A model generated the notes under the pieces. That model was not told the origin of the DNA. It ran no database searches and worked only from the letters and a program-made list of their open reading frames with translations. DNA of 64,000 nt from Byssochlamys sp. IMV 00236 (Eukaryota; Ascomycota; Eurotiomycetes; Eurotiales; Thermoascaceae). Positions within the stretch are counted from its first letter, which is position 1. Each line of letters begins with the position of its first letter. Positions 34,281 to 44,868 of this stretch are shown piece by piece. The stretch spans positions 348,498 to 412,497 of the forward strand of contig MSJH02000802.1 in NCBI GenBank assembly GCA_001931875.2, read 5' to 3'. A program made the position numbers and the translations under genes.

Positions 34281-37200
34281 ATGGGTGTTCCAGCACTGTT
34301 CAGATGGCTGTCCCAGAAGTATCCGAAGATTATCTCCCCGGTGATCGAAGAGCTTCCTTATGAAGTGGGTGAAGAGGTCATTCCGGTCGACACGACCGGA
34401 CCCAATCCCAACGGGGAGGAAATGGATAATCTGTACTTGGATATGAACGGTATCGTTCATCCCTGTACGCATCCAGAGGGCAAGCCCCCGCCAGCGAACG
34501 AGCAGGAGATGATGCTGGAGATCTTCAAGTACACCGACAGAGTGGTCAACATGGTCCGACCGCGCAAGCTGCTCATGATCGCAATTGGTATGTTGACCTG
34601 CAGACTCGAAAAACTCGCTGTCTCCCTTCGGGTGGCTACATTATATTACGTGTGATGTCGTATAGTCGCCAAGGGGGGTTAGCTCTTTCTGTTCTATCGA
34701 GCTTTTTTACATTACCAGTAGCACTATAACTAACATTCTTTCTCAATTTAGATGGTGTCGCGCCCCGAGCAAAAATGAACCAGCAACGAGCGCGTCGATT
34801 CCGCTCCGCTCAGGAGGCTCGGGAAGCCGATGAGAAGAAGGAGGAATTCCGGAAGCTGCAGGCGAAGCAGAACGGTAACAAACTGGAGGTGGAGCTGCAA
34901 GAGGAGGTCATCCAGAAGACATGGGACAGCAACGTCATCACTCCTGGAACACCGTTCATGGACATTTTGTCTGCGTCGCTGCGGTATTGGATCGCCTACA
35001 AGCTGAACACTGATCCGGCGTGGGAGAAGCTGAAGATCATCATCTCCGACGCGACTGTGCCTGGTGAAGGAGAGCATAAGATCATGGAGTTCATTCGGTC
35101 CCAGAGGTCATCGCCAGAACATGATCCCAACACCCGTCATGTTATGTACGGGCTGGATGCCGATTTGATTATGCTGGGTCTGGCAACCCATGAGCCTTAT
35201 TTCAGAGTCCTTCGAGAAGACGTTTTCTTCCAGGAGTCTAGGGCTAGAACTTGCCATCTATGTGGTCAAGCCGGCCACAAGGCGAATGAATGCAGGGGTC
35301 AGGCTAAAGAGAAGAACGGCGAGTTTGACGAAAAGGGCAAGGGTACCGCTCTCAAACCGTTCATCTGGCTGCATGTTTCTATCCTTCGGGAGTATCTGGC
35401 CGCCGAGATGTACGTACCGCAACAACCATTTCCCTTTGATCTGGAGCGGGCGCTGGATGACTGGGTCTTCATGTGTTTCTTTGTCGGTAACGACTTCTTG
35501 CCACATCTTCCTTCTCTTGACATTCGAGAGAACGGAATTGACACTTTGATCGCAATCTGGCGTGATAATATCCCAGTTATGGGTGGATACCTCACGAAGG
35601 ATGGACAAGTCGACCTGAAGAAGGCCCAGCTTATCCTTCAGGGGCTCGCGAAGCAGGAAGACGCTATTTTCCGCCGTCGACGACAGACGGAAGAGAGGAG
35701 ACATCGGAACCAGCAAAGGCGTAAAGAGGAGGAGAAAATGCGGGATGATGAACGCGCGCGCAAGCGAAGGAGGAGCTCTCCCACCTATGACTCTCCTACT
35801 GGCAAGTCTCGCAAGAACGGGCCAGATGCTGGACCTCCAGCTGATCTGCCTCTGATCACTCCCGGAAGAGGACATCTATCGAAAGAGAATCGGGAGCTCA
35901 CTCACAGCATGGTGGTGAATCGGGGTGCTATCTACAAGGCAAATGTGGCCAACAAGAGCGCCGCAGCGGTACTGAAGAGTCAGCTATTGAAGGGCCCTAC
36001 CGCAGATGCTAGCGAGGGTGACGCAACACCAGCAGACAACGAGGATCCGTCGAATGTCGAGGAAGAGCAGACATCCCCATCAGTGCTGGGTAAGCGCAAG
36101 GCTGATATGGCGGAGGACGAAAATGTCGAGCCCGGAACTCCGGGAAGAGACACGCCTATTGTGGACAACACACCGAAGGATGAGGATGAGCTCCCTCCTG
36201 ACACAGTGCGCCTGTGGGAGGAAGGTTACGCCGACCGATATTACGAACAGAAATTCGGTGTCGACCCCAAAGACATTGAGTTCCGTCACAAGGTCGCGCG
36301 AGCCTACGTGGAGGGACTTTGCTGGGTGCTGTTGTATTATTTCCAGGGCTGTCCTTCCTGGACTTGGTACTATCCTTATCACTACGCGCCTTTTGCGGCT
36401 GACTTTGTCGACATCGATGACGTGGAGATCAACTTCGACAAAGGAAGTCCGTTCAGACCGTTTGAGCAGCTGATGGGCGTGTTGCCGGCATCTTCCAACC
36501 ATGCTCTACCCGAAGTGTTCCATGATCTCATGAGCGACCCCAACAGCGAGATCATCGACTTCTACCCGGAAGACTTTCCAGTAGATCTCAATGGCAAGAA
36601 GTTCGCCTGGCAAGGAGTTGTGCTTCTCCCGTTTATTGACGAGAAGCGCCTCCTAGCCGCCATGCAGAAGAAGTATCCCCTTCTGACCGAGGACGAAAGG
36701 GCGCGAAATACGATGGGCCGTGATGTCCTCTTGTTATCCGACCGCCATCCACTGTACAAGGAGTTGGTCTCTAATCTGTACTCCAAGAAACAGAGTGAGG
36801 CCAAGTTCAAACTCAACATGCGTGTGAGTGATGGCCTTGCGGGTAGGGTTGAGCGGAGTGAGGCCTACATCCCACATAGCTCGTTGGTCTCGCCGCTAGA
36901 AGACAATGGTCTGCCGAGTCTGGATGAGGACCACTCTATGACGTACGTATCTCTCTTTCTAACCCGGGGTAACATCTGTACTGACTGAAGCAGGGTGAAT
37001 TACGAGATCCCGAAGTCGTCTCACGTCCACAAATCTATGCTTCTCCGAGGCGTCAAATTGCCGCCACCGACCCTCGATAAGGCGGAGATTGAGATCGTCC
37101 GGTCAAAGGCAGCACATTCCGGCCGACAATATGGCGGCGCTCCGCTCCGCAATGGAAACGGAGGTGGTCGTGGTGGCCGTATCAACTACGCCAACGACAG

Positions 37201-37627
37201 ACCAAACCCTTTTGCTGCTCATATCAATCCTGGCTTTGTCCCGCCGCCGAACATGGGCGCTCCGATGCCACCTTCGGGCTGGGTTCCCCCTGCCCCTGGA
37301 ACTATGGGATACTCCCAGGGGCCACCCCCACCTCCTCGAGGCGGCTACAACGACCCGTACCGCCAGTCATACCCTGGGGGGCCCCAGCAGTCTGGTAATC
37401 AACATGGCGGTTACTATGGCCAGGGGAACTACCATAACCAGTCCTCATATGGTCAGCAGGGATACAATCAGTCTCACCACGGACAAGGCGGCGGTTACCA
37501 GGGCCAGCATTATGGCTCCGGTCGTAACGATCGACGGGATGGCGGTTACGGTGGCGGATATCGCGATCAGCGCCAAGGCCGTGACAGCTATGGTTCCAGG
37601 CGCAATGATGGATATGGACGATACTAG
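34281..37627 (+). CDS. rat1: 5'-3' exoribonuclease Rat1/Xrn2, 1043 aa
   Basis: Nuclear 5'-to-3' exonuclease acting in rRNA maturation and transcription termination. Exons: 34281-34587, 34752-36942, 36994-37627. The introns are 164 and 51 bp, GT-AG. The start [17 protein letters not shown] is the universal XRN N-terminus. The active-site acidic residues lie in conserved blocks such as [34 protein letters not shown] and [17 protein letters not shown]. Rat1-type CCHC knuckle [14 protein letters not shown] is at about residues 270-283; Xrn1 lacks it. [16 protein letters not shown] and the Trp-rich [17 protein letters not shown] follow. The C-terminal 120 residues are a Gly/Tyr/Gln/Asn/Arg-rich tail ([17 protein letters not shown]), including RGG-like elements. 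The length agrees with the fungal family. Confidence 0.96.
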
Positions 37628-38734
37628 GCGTTCTGAATTGGCTTGCTTTTGAGAAATCTTGTACAGTAGCAGTAGGGTACGAGCATACGCTGGACTAACT
37701 ATCTACGGAGTTATGGAAGAACTCAGATCAAACGAAGTTTCCGAGTTGTGTTCTGAAATTTCATCGTCTGTCATAAAGTAGTCTAACAAAGGGATTGACT
37801 TCCTGTTGATAATCAAGGAGCTACTTATGTGATGCTCCTCGTACGTAGATCAGTACACGATAAATTGCCTGCCTACCACAGAAGTGCCGAATAATATACA
37901 ATTAATACCAGATGACGAGCACGATAGGAAATTCCCTACTCAGAATCAGCGACTTGTCCACCTATAGTTAGAGCAGAGTCCGTGGACATCAACAAGGCTA
38001 GACTCCTAGTCATTCCAGCACTGGAACCACGTGTGCACTGCCCTGTTCTATCGATGTATGTACAGTAATCCTTAAGGCACCAGTATTCTTTCCTTGGCAT
38101 AAATCGCATAAATGAATATCTGCTAGATAGTGCAACACGGCGGCACCGCCACACTTCTAGAGTATCCTAGGTAGTTAGTTCTATTATTATAGTCCACTCT
38201 AAATAGCAACACCCACACTAACTACTTTCCCAACAACGACAACGACAACTTACAACAATAGAGTATGGTATTTTAATGGAACCACCTATCCTTTTCAGCT
38301 GTCGTTGTCGCTCGAATTTACTTAGAGTAGTATTCTGATTGGTTTTTTTACGATGAGTCACAGCCACGATTTTCGATGACTCTTTTTAGATACTGTAAGA
38401 TAACTACCTGGTAGACTATAACTAATACACTTATTAGGTACTTTAACTGTGGCAATTCGAGTAGAGTAAAGTAGGGTATCTCCTGTCTTCGTCTCTTCTA
38501 ACAGAAAATCTGATATACTCTAAACTGAAGCCTAGCCTATAACTATCTATGTCATCTGGAGTGGGGTAACTAAGACTAAGCCTATTTGGTAACTAAGCGA
38601 GTGTTCAGATGGTCCGTGCACGCGAAGCTGACCCAAATAATAATACTCGGTACCACACACTGAGAAATTTCCACTTTTAAACTAACTAATACACGACACT
38701 AGAATTATTATTATTCCCCACCAGTACCCCGACC
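37628..38734. other. Intergenic, 1.1 kb, TA-rich
   Basis: rat1 3' flank and upstream region of the small finger gene. Only short frames. A TGAGTCA core is present near 38354. Confidence 0.5.
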
Positions 38735-39473
38735 ATGTCGCTAAAGAAGTCGGTAAGTAGTACTAGCTCCTAATCAGTTCTTGTGGATATATGATATTAT
38801 TTCAATGTTCATTAGGGGGTTTAGGAAAGAAAAAAAAAAACCCTTCGAACCAGTTACTAATTGATTTGAAATTGATTAGAAGTATTATCAGAACTATCTG
38901 GACGCGGTCGCAAAAGGGCGACTCACGCTGCCTGATATTGACGTAGGTGAAATAATGAGAACTGATTAGTTATTATTATTATTATAGTGGTTGCATATTG
39001 ATTTTTTCTTGAACTGGTTACCTACTACCTAGCCTACTGAGCCTCTCATTCTCAAAGTTGGAGAAGTCTACTGTCGGTATCCGGATTGTCCAGAAAGACA
39101 GGTAAGTTTACTTACTTAAAACTAAACCCATTTTAAGTATCGGTTCTTACCTAAACTTGGTTCAGAAACGCTATTCAGCTACAAACAATCTCAGACACCA
39201 CTACAAAGTCCACTTCGCTGACAACGAAGTAAGAACAAGTTTCATCCGTTCCCCAACAGATTGAGAGAGAGAACCTGTTGCTAACCAGTGCTATACTTAA
39301 ACTAGAGTCTGATCACGGCCGGCAAGAGCGGCACGCCCTCTATGGAAGTAATTATGGATGCTATCAGTAAGTAGTGGTTTTTTTTCTTACTGATTCTCAA
39401 TTGGTAGCTAACTAACTGGTTGGCAACCCGGTTAGGCTGGTACAAGTCTATCACCACGACACATGATGAGTAG
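38735..39473 (+). CDS. Small C2H2-finger protein, 103 aa, six short exons
   Basis: Exons: 38735-38752, 38880-38942, 39033-39101, 39166-39228, 39306-39366, 39436-39473. All five introns are GT-AG (127, 90, 64, 77 and 69 bp), with GTAAGT or close donors and CTAAC-like branch points in at least two (GCTAACC in intron 4, CTAACTAAC in intron 5). The spliced frame reads MSLKKS, then KYYQNYLDAVAKGRLTLPDI, PTEPLILKVGEVYCRYPDCP, KRYSATNNLRHHYKVHFADN, SLITAGKSGTPSMEVIMDAI and SWYKSITTTHDE. The middle forms one C2H2-like finger: C-x4-C, then HH-x3-H. No exon exceeds 69 bp, so open-frame scans miss the gene. Family unknown; a nucleic-acid or protein binding role is inferred from the finger only. Alternative for exon 5: the acceptor at 39259 would need a 31-nt intron and is rejected. 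Confidence 0.7.
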
Positions 39474-41620
39474 TAGTAACTAGTGGGGTGCATCGAGGTG
39501 TTTTCTTCGGAGAGAGCAGTGGATAATCAGTTAGATTGACATGAGAGCTGCGAGAAAGATCATGAAAGAATATCGGGCGTATTCTACCTTACGCGACATG
39601 CAACCAGGCTAATAAGGCTAAATGTGATTCTTAACTTTGTCGACGAAGAATAGAATATCAAGTATCTCCTTAATCTAGAGTGGTCCTACTCTCGTCTAGT
39701 AGAAATAATGCATCCTCTATATTGGCTACCTAATAAACTAACCTGTCGATAGGATCGACCAAAACGACTACAAAAAGCTTCATAGGAGGAAGAAGAAGAA
39801 GAGCGGATATCTTATCCACAAACAGGAACATTCCTCTTGCAGATTAATATTAGAACAAGGATAGCGGCGGACAGGCACCTTTTGGTATTTACTTACTCTC
39901 AACAGTTCTACTGGAATCTTTTTACACTCTTCTATAATCACATTCAACTAACTACTCTTTGGAAAAGAGGCACATCGATAATCCTATATTCTTTACAATT
40001 ATGCAATCTTACTGGTGTAGGAACGCAATATCCTATAGGAAGAAGTTCAAACACTCGACAATAATAGCTTTTTATGTTTTTTCTTTTTTTGCCCCCTTCC
40101 TTCCTTCCTCGTCTCCGGCTCTAGGTACTATACTATACTATACTATATTAAGTATATGCTTAGGCGAGCCCAGTAGACTCGATGCTACTTCGAGTATATA
40201 TATACTAACTGTTAGGTAGAGTTATTATATTACTCAGAATATCTAATCTAGCAATAGTTAACTAAAAGGAAAGTTTGAATATAGCTATACTATGCTATGC
40301 TTGCTATGCTATGTTGTATCGCCACTTTCCTTTTTCTTACATATGCTTACGCTATGATTCTCCTCCTACTAAGTAACTAAGTATACGCCCGTTAGTTCGT
40401 TTTTCTAGAAGAAGAAGGGGGGTATAGTTAGTAATTAATAATAATCAATTAATAACTAACTGCTGTAGTTAAATGGGAGTAGTTAACGTTAAAGAATATA
40501 TAATTACTAATCACCTCACCTGATAATGTGGTCGAGCGCGGGGTTATGTGGTGTCAGGTGATTGTTTAGGTATCTAGTTAAAACTACTACCTACCTAGAG
40601 ATCTTCAGCCAGAAGGGATAGTGATTTTCGCGCAAGTTGATGGTATGTCTTACTCTTAGTCTAGGATGATCATTTCCAAGGAGATCTACCAACTCTACGA
40701 GTTTCGATGACGAGTTTCGATGTGAATGAGAAGTTGTAATGAGATTATGTATACTATAATACTAATACTAATGATGATAATAATAGTACAGTCTTGCTCT
40801 GAAAGGAGACACCGCTTTTCCCCTATTCTATAAATGCCCCAAAAACCAAGAAAACCCCTGATCGTATCATACATACATATGCCATACTATACAAGAGGAA
40901 ACGGAGCGAGCAGTGTGAAACGGCCACAGCTGTACGTGAGCCTCGATTATGTATGGTAGCACACCGGGCCCGACTCCATATTTGCACCACCCAAAAATGC
41001 AAGTCGACAGAAGATCTGAGACATCGTAACGTAAACATCGTAGAACATATAATACAGCGTCGTCGTGGCAGAAACAAAGCAATTTCTTTTTTTTTTTCTG
41101 ATCTTCGATCCAACCATCCGTGCCCACATGAGACCCTCGAGCCGAAACGAAACCCCTGTACAAAACAGACTAGGAGAAAAGAGAGATGGCTTGAACGCGC
41201 GACAGTAGCGTCATGACAAACGGTCTAGGAAAGAAACCCAACCAAACTAAGCCAATAAACAGTATGAGACGTGACGGAACCAGCGTAACGACATGATGAT
41301 AAATAGAAATGATGATGATGATGATGATGATGATGAGGAGCGTGACGTCATGACGCGGAATCAGGCTCCCAGGCCGCAAGTCCCGATGCGGCAAGTCCGG
41401 CTGCCGATCCGGGAGACCAAGCGAGTCCTTTCCGAATCGGGCGCGGGGTATGACGTCGGTGCCGGCCGTCATGGAGACATCATGAGCATGAGCTTTTTGC
41501 GTGGATTCTGAAATCCACCGCTTCACCCGGATGCGACGCCGCGCGATAGGCCGATGCTGCACCGGCGATGCGACAGATGGTTGGGTTGGGTTATGAGCCA
41601 TTGCACTCGTGGGTCATCCC
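39474..41620. other. Intergenic, 2.1 kb, TA-rich
   Basis: TA-rich DNA with TACTA/CTATA tracts (near 40128-40146) and a GAT triplet array at 41310-41337. No gene recognised. The last part is the 3' flank of the rpn4-like gene. Confidence 0.5.
41310..41337. repeat. ATG/GAT trinucleotide microsatellite
   Basis: About nine GAT triplets in tandem, 280 bp beyond the stop of the rpn4-like gene and outside any accepted coding exon. Confidence 0.9.
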
Positions 41621-43966
41621 TCAGTCTCTGCCCTTGCGCTTCTGCTTCCCCGGCCAATCGACCTCCGGGTGCACGACACGCATATGCCGCGTTAGTGCGT
41701 CGTTGCGCGAGAACGTCTTCTCCTCGGTGCAGAGGTGGCAGCGGACCTTCTGCTTCCGAGCGTTGTGGATCGTGTCCTCGTGTCGTGTCAGGTCGTAAGG
41801 CCGCGAGAAGATCGAGTTGCAGGGCTTGCCCGTAGAAGGGTTGATCCGCTCGCACTTGTGAGGGCCCGCCTGGGAGTTGCGCATCGCGAGGCTGCCCGTC
41901 TGCGGATCGCGCGCGAGGTGGCCCCCGGGCGTGGTCTGGCGATGAGCTTCCCGCTTGTGCTTCTGCAGCTTGGCCGGTGTCTCGAAGCGCATCGTGCAGC
42001 CGTGGTAGGTGCATGTGTAAGTACCAGCATCGGAGGCCGTATTGTCAGGTCTCCGGCTCAACGGCTGCGCCTGCGGCTGCTGCTGCTGCTGCTGCTGCTG
42101 CCGCCTCTGTGGCGCAGACAGGTCGACATGAGACTCGCTGCCCGTAGACTCCATCGTAGGGAGCGAAGCTGGGAACTCCGGCGTGTGATGGATCAGGCTG
42201 TTGTTCTGCGGCTGGCTGCGAGGATGCTGCTGCTGATGCTGCTGCTGCTGCATGGGCTGCATGAACTGGTACGGCTGTCCCAGACCGGCGGCTTGGGTCG
42301 CGTACTGGCTCGGGAAGGCCTCCATGGCCGAGTAGTTCTGTGTAGGCTGGAAGGCAGAAGAGCTCTGGCGGCGCAGGCTCATCGCATCCGCAAGGTTGAA
42401 GTCGCCGCCGTTCTGGTTCGACGGGAACAGCGACGGCAAGCCATTGTCCTCGGGGGTCTCGTGGTACTCCAGGAGCGCATCCTTGGGGGAGATCGTCTTG
42501 GGCTCGCCGGGGTTCATGCTGTTCTGTTGCGACATCGTCATGCCCGAGGTGATGTTGTTCTGCGGCATGGGCGCCGCACCGAAGTCAGCCGCCAGCGGCG
42601 AGCCCTGTCGGAAGGGCGACGAGCGCTCCCGGTTCATGGCGTTGGCCGGTGACTGAGAGCGCGCAGAGATGTGTCCCTGATGCGCCGCCTGGAGACGGTC
42701 CGCGAACAGGTTGCGGTAAGGCGAGTACAGGTGCTGGTTCGTAGGCTGCTTGCGGAGCTGGGGCGCCGGGATGATCTGCGGGTTATACAGCTCGTCCTGA
42801 TAGATATCGGAGATGGTACGGTCCAGCTTGGGGACACCCATCTGGGCGTTATTGGAATTCTGGCCGTCAAATTCTGAAGACGCATCGAGTTGTAAGTATT
42901 CATCCATCCACCGGTCAACGTCAGGAAATCGGTCCTCACCATGGGCTATCGCCTTCGATCCATCGTCGACCTCATCGTACGTAGTCTGCGGAGTCGCAGG
43001 AGAGTTGTGGCTCACGCTGGAGACCGAAGGCGCAAGGGAGTACTGGAAGGAAGATTCCTCCTCCCCAGAGCCCTGGTACCGTTGCTGCTGTTGTTGCTGC
43101 TGCTGCTGTTGCTGATTTTGTCGCTGCTGCTCCATGATCGCCCGTCGCATCGCCATCTCTGCTTCAGCGTTGTCACCATTCTGGAAGGGTGCCGCCAGGA
43201 AAGAATTCTGCACGGGCGTCTGCACTGGCGTGGGTAGTGGCTTCGACAAGGAAGTCTCGTAGCCGTTCAGCGATGTCGACGGCGAGAACGAGGCCTGCGA
43301 GTTGTAGCCGTTCGGAGCGGCCGCAGCGAGTGGCGAATTTGATGCGCCGCCGGACGAGCCCGAGGAGGCTCTCTTGTGCTGGCTCTGGAATCCTGATCCC
43401 CGCAAAACACCACCGTTCTGGAACCCAGCCGGGCTGAGATGGGTGTTGGGGCCTGCCTGTTGCGCCAGCATTGGCGAACCGGTATATTGCGACTGGAACT
43501 GTCGCGACGAGGGGGACGGATGGATCCTGATGGAAGGATTGAAGGACGAGGAGGCGCTCATCGAAGGAGCGTCCGAGAAACCGCAGTCGTAGGCGGTTGA
43601 GAAATCAGAGGATATGGCCGTCGCAGGCGACTGATTTGATGCGAACGACGGGGAGGAGAAGGTGGGCGACGCAGAGATGGAGGAACAAGGGGAGGCGTTA
43701 TGGTGGTGAAGGTGAAGGTCTAGGTCGACGGTCTGCTGGAAAGGCGACTGCAAGGTCGAGGAGGAAGTAGAAGACTGCTGCTGCTGATAGAGCGGCAGCT
43801 GGCGACTGGTAAACCACTCCGGTGGGAGCTGGTTATCTTGCGACGGCGACGACGACGACGGCTGGTGTTGCAGTAGCAGGAACGGATTGTTGATGTTGTT
43901 GTAGTTGTAGTTCTCTCGAGACGGTTCAGTGATGAGATCCTTACGTACTGAAGGATGTAGGAGCAT
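41621..43966 (-). CDS. rpn4: Rpn4-like C2H2 transcription factor, about 781 aa
   Basis: Probable regulator of proteasome genes. The C-terminus has the zinc-finger region. Finger A is YTCTYHGCTMRFETPAKLQK then HKREAH. An atypical finger follows: HKCERINPSTGKPCNSIF and RPYDLTRHEDTIH. The third is VRCHLCTEEKTFSRNDALTR then HMRVVH, and the protein ends DWPGKQKRKGRD. The paired fingers with the CERINPSTGKPC insert are, from my knowledge, typical of filamentous-fungal Rpn4. The rest is Ser/Gln/Asn-rich with three poly-Gln tracts (CAG/CAA triplets) and an acidic segment near DRWMDEYLQLDASSEFD. The ATG at 43966 is the first in frame. The frame remains open upstream to about 44045 with coding-like PPVATLGNFLPVP, so a short 5' exon spliced at the CCACCAG near 44042 is possible. 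Naming is by recognition, not search. Confidence 0.75.
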   Translation of the reverse strand: MLLHPSVRKDLITEPSRENYNYNNINNPFLLLQHQPSSSSPSQDNQLPPEWFTSRQLPLYQQQQSSTSSSTLQSPFQQTVDLDLHLHHHNASPCSSISASPTFSSPSFASNQSPATAISSDFSTAYDCGFSDAPSMSASSSFNPSIRIHPSPSSRQFQSQYTGSPMLAQQAGPNTHLSPAGFQNGGVLRGSGFQSQHKRASSGSSGGASNSPLAAAAPNGYNSQASFSPSTSLNGYETSLSKPLPTPVQTPVQNSFLAAPFQNGDNAEAEMAMRRAIMEQQRQNQQQQQQQQQQQRYQGSGEEESSFQYSLAPSVSSVSHNSPATPQTTYDEVDDGSKAIAHGEDRFPDVDRWMDEYLQLDASSEFDGQNSNNAQMGVPKLDRTISDIYQDELYNPQIIPAPQLRKQPTNQHLYSPYRNLFADRLQAAHQGHISARSQSPANAMNRERSSPFRQGSPLAADFGAAPMPQNNITSGMTMSQQNSMNPGEPKTISPKDALLEYHETPEDNGLPSLFPSNQNGGDFNLADAMSLRRQSSSAFQPTQNYSAMEAFPSQYATQAAGLGQPYQFMQPMQQQQHQQQHPRSQPQNNSLIHHTPEFPASLPTMESTGSESHVDLSAPQRRQQQQQQQQPQAQPLSRRPDNTASDAGTYTCTYHGCTMRFETPAKLQKHKREAHRQTTPGGHLARDPQTGSLAMRNSQAGPHKCERINPSTGKPCNSIFSRPYDLTRHEDTIHNARKQKVRCHLCTEEKTFSRNDALTRHMRVVHPEVDWPGKQKRKGRD

Positions 43967-44021
43967 AGTTGGTATGGAATATGGATTGGTCTGAGTGGGT
44001 ACGGGGAGAAAGTTCCCAAGA

Positions 44022-44030
44022 GTTGCCACC
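44022..44030 (-). promoter_or_regulatory. PACE-like motif GGTGGCAAC
   Basis: Eight of nine bases match the proteasome-associated control element (GGTGGCAAA) bound by Rpn4. It lies 56-64 bp upstream of the first ATG of the rpn4-like gene. It may equally be coding if a 5' exon exists. Weak evidence. Confidence 0.25.
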
Positions 44031-44838
44031 GGGGGATAAGCTGGTGGTTAAATAATCGACGCCGACGGAGAGGTTCCCAGATGCAGGTCTCCCTTGGAGT
44101 CGACCACGGATCGTCCGGACACCACTGGCTCGTAAGCAGTCCCGACGGGGCGAGATCCGATCTGCCCGTTGCGTTGGAATTCTTCGTGATCGATTAGGTT
44201 GTTCGTCTTGACAGCTGCTTAATGACTGGTGGCCATCGAACAGTCTGGAAGCGTCGGGCGGACGATGGATGCAGCAGGGGCCCGATTAAGTAGGTGTCTG
44301 CTGAGTCACTAACAAGTCGAGCCTTTCTTTTGCTTCGTTGAGATCCGTTGCAGATTCAAGGTTTTCCCAGATATTGTGGCTGAATCGGGCAGTGTCAGTA
44401 GATGGGAGTTGTAGTATAGTATAGTGTAGTAGTAGTAGTAGTATGGTATAGTATAGTAAGCGTCGGGTAATGCAGGTGTGGCAGTGAGCACGAGACGCTA
44501 AAAGAAGAGGGAGGCGAAAACCAGGAAGTTCGTAATATAATATAATATATATAATAAATATATAGTGAGTAATGGATGACTCAAAAACGTAAGTTAGTTA
44601 GTCCGTATCGACTGATTGATTGATCATCTTCTGCCCTCTCTTGCTCTCGAGGGAAGAGCCGGGCCTTTGTATGAGATGGGCTATGATGACGTCTCTGGTC
44701 TGAGAGGCATTCGACCTTTCGTTCTCGCGCATGACGCTAACTGGAGCGGGACCTCTTTCTCGTACCAGTACGGTAAACCCCGATACCTGATAGATACCTG
44801 GAAGCCGCCCGTCTCCGTACGGTCACGATACCCGGTAG

Positions 44839-44868
44839 ATAGACTAGACTAGACTAGACTAGACTAGA
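44839..44868. repeat. AGACT pentanucleotide microsatellite
   Basis: About five tandem copies of AGACT/CTAGA in non-coding DNA. Confidence 0.9.

Noticed and set aside
39229..39259. Alternative 31-nt intron 4 in the small finger gene
   Set aside because: Too short for a fungal intron and lacks a branch point; the acceptor at 39305 has GCTAACC upstream.
41735..42652. 305-codon plus-strand open frame rich in Leu and Arg
   Set aside because: Antisense to the rpn4-like gene; the Leu runs are the complement of its CAG poly-Gln tracts.
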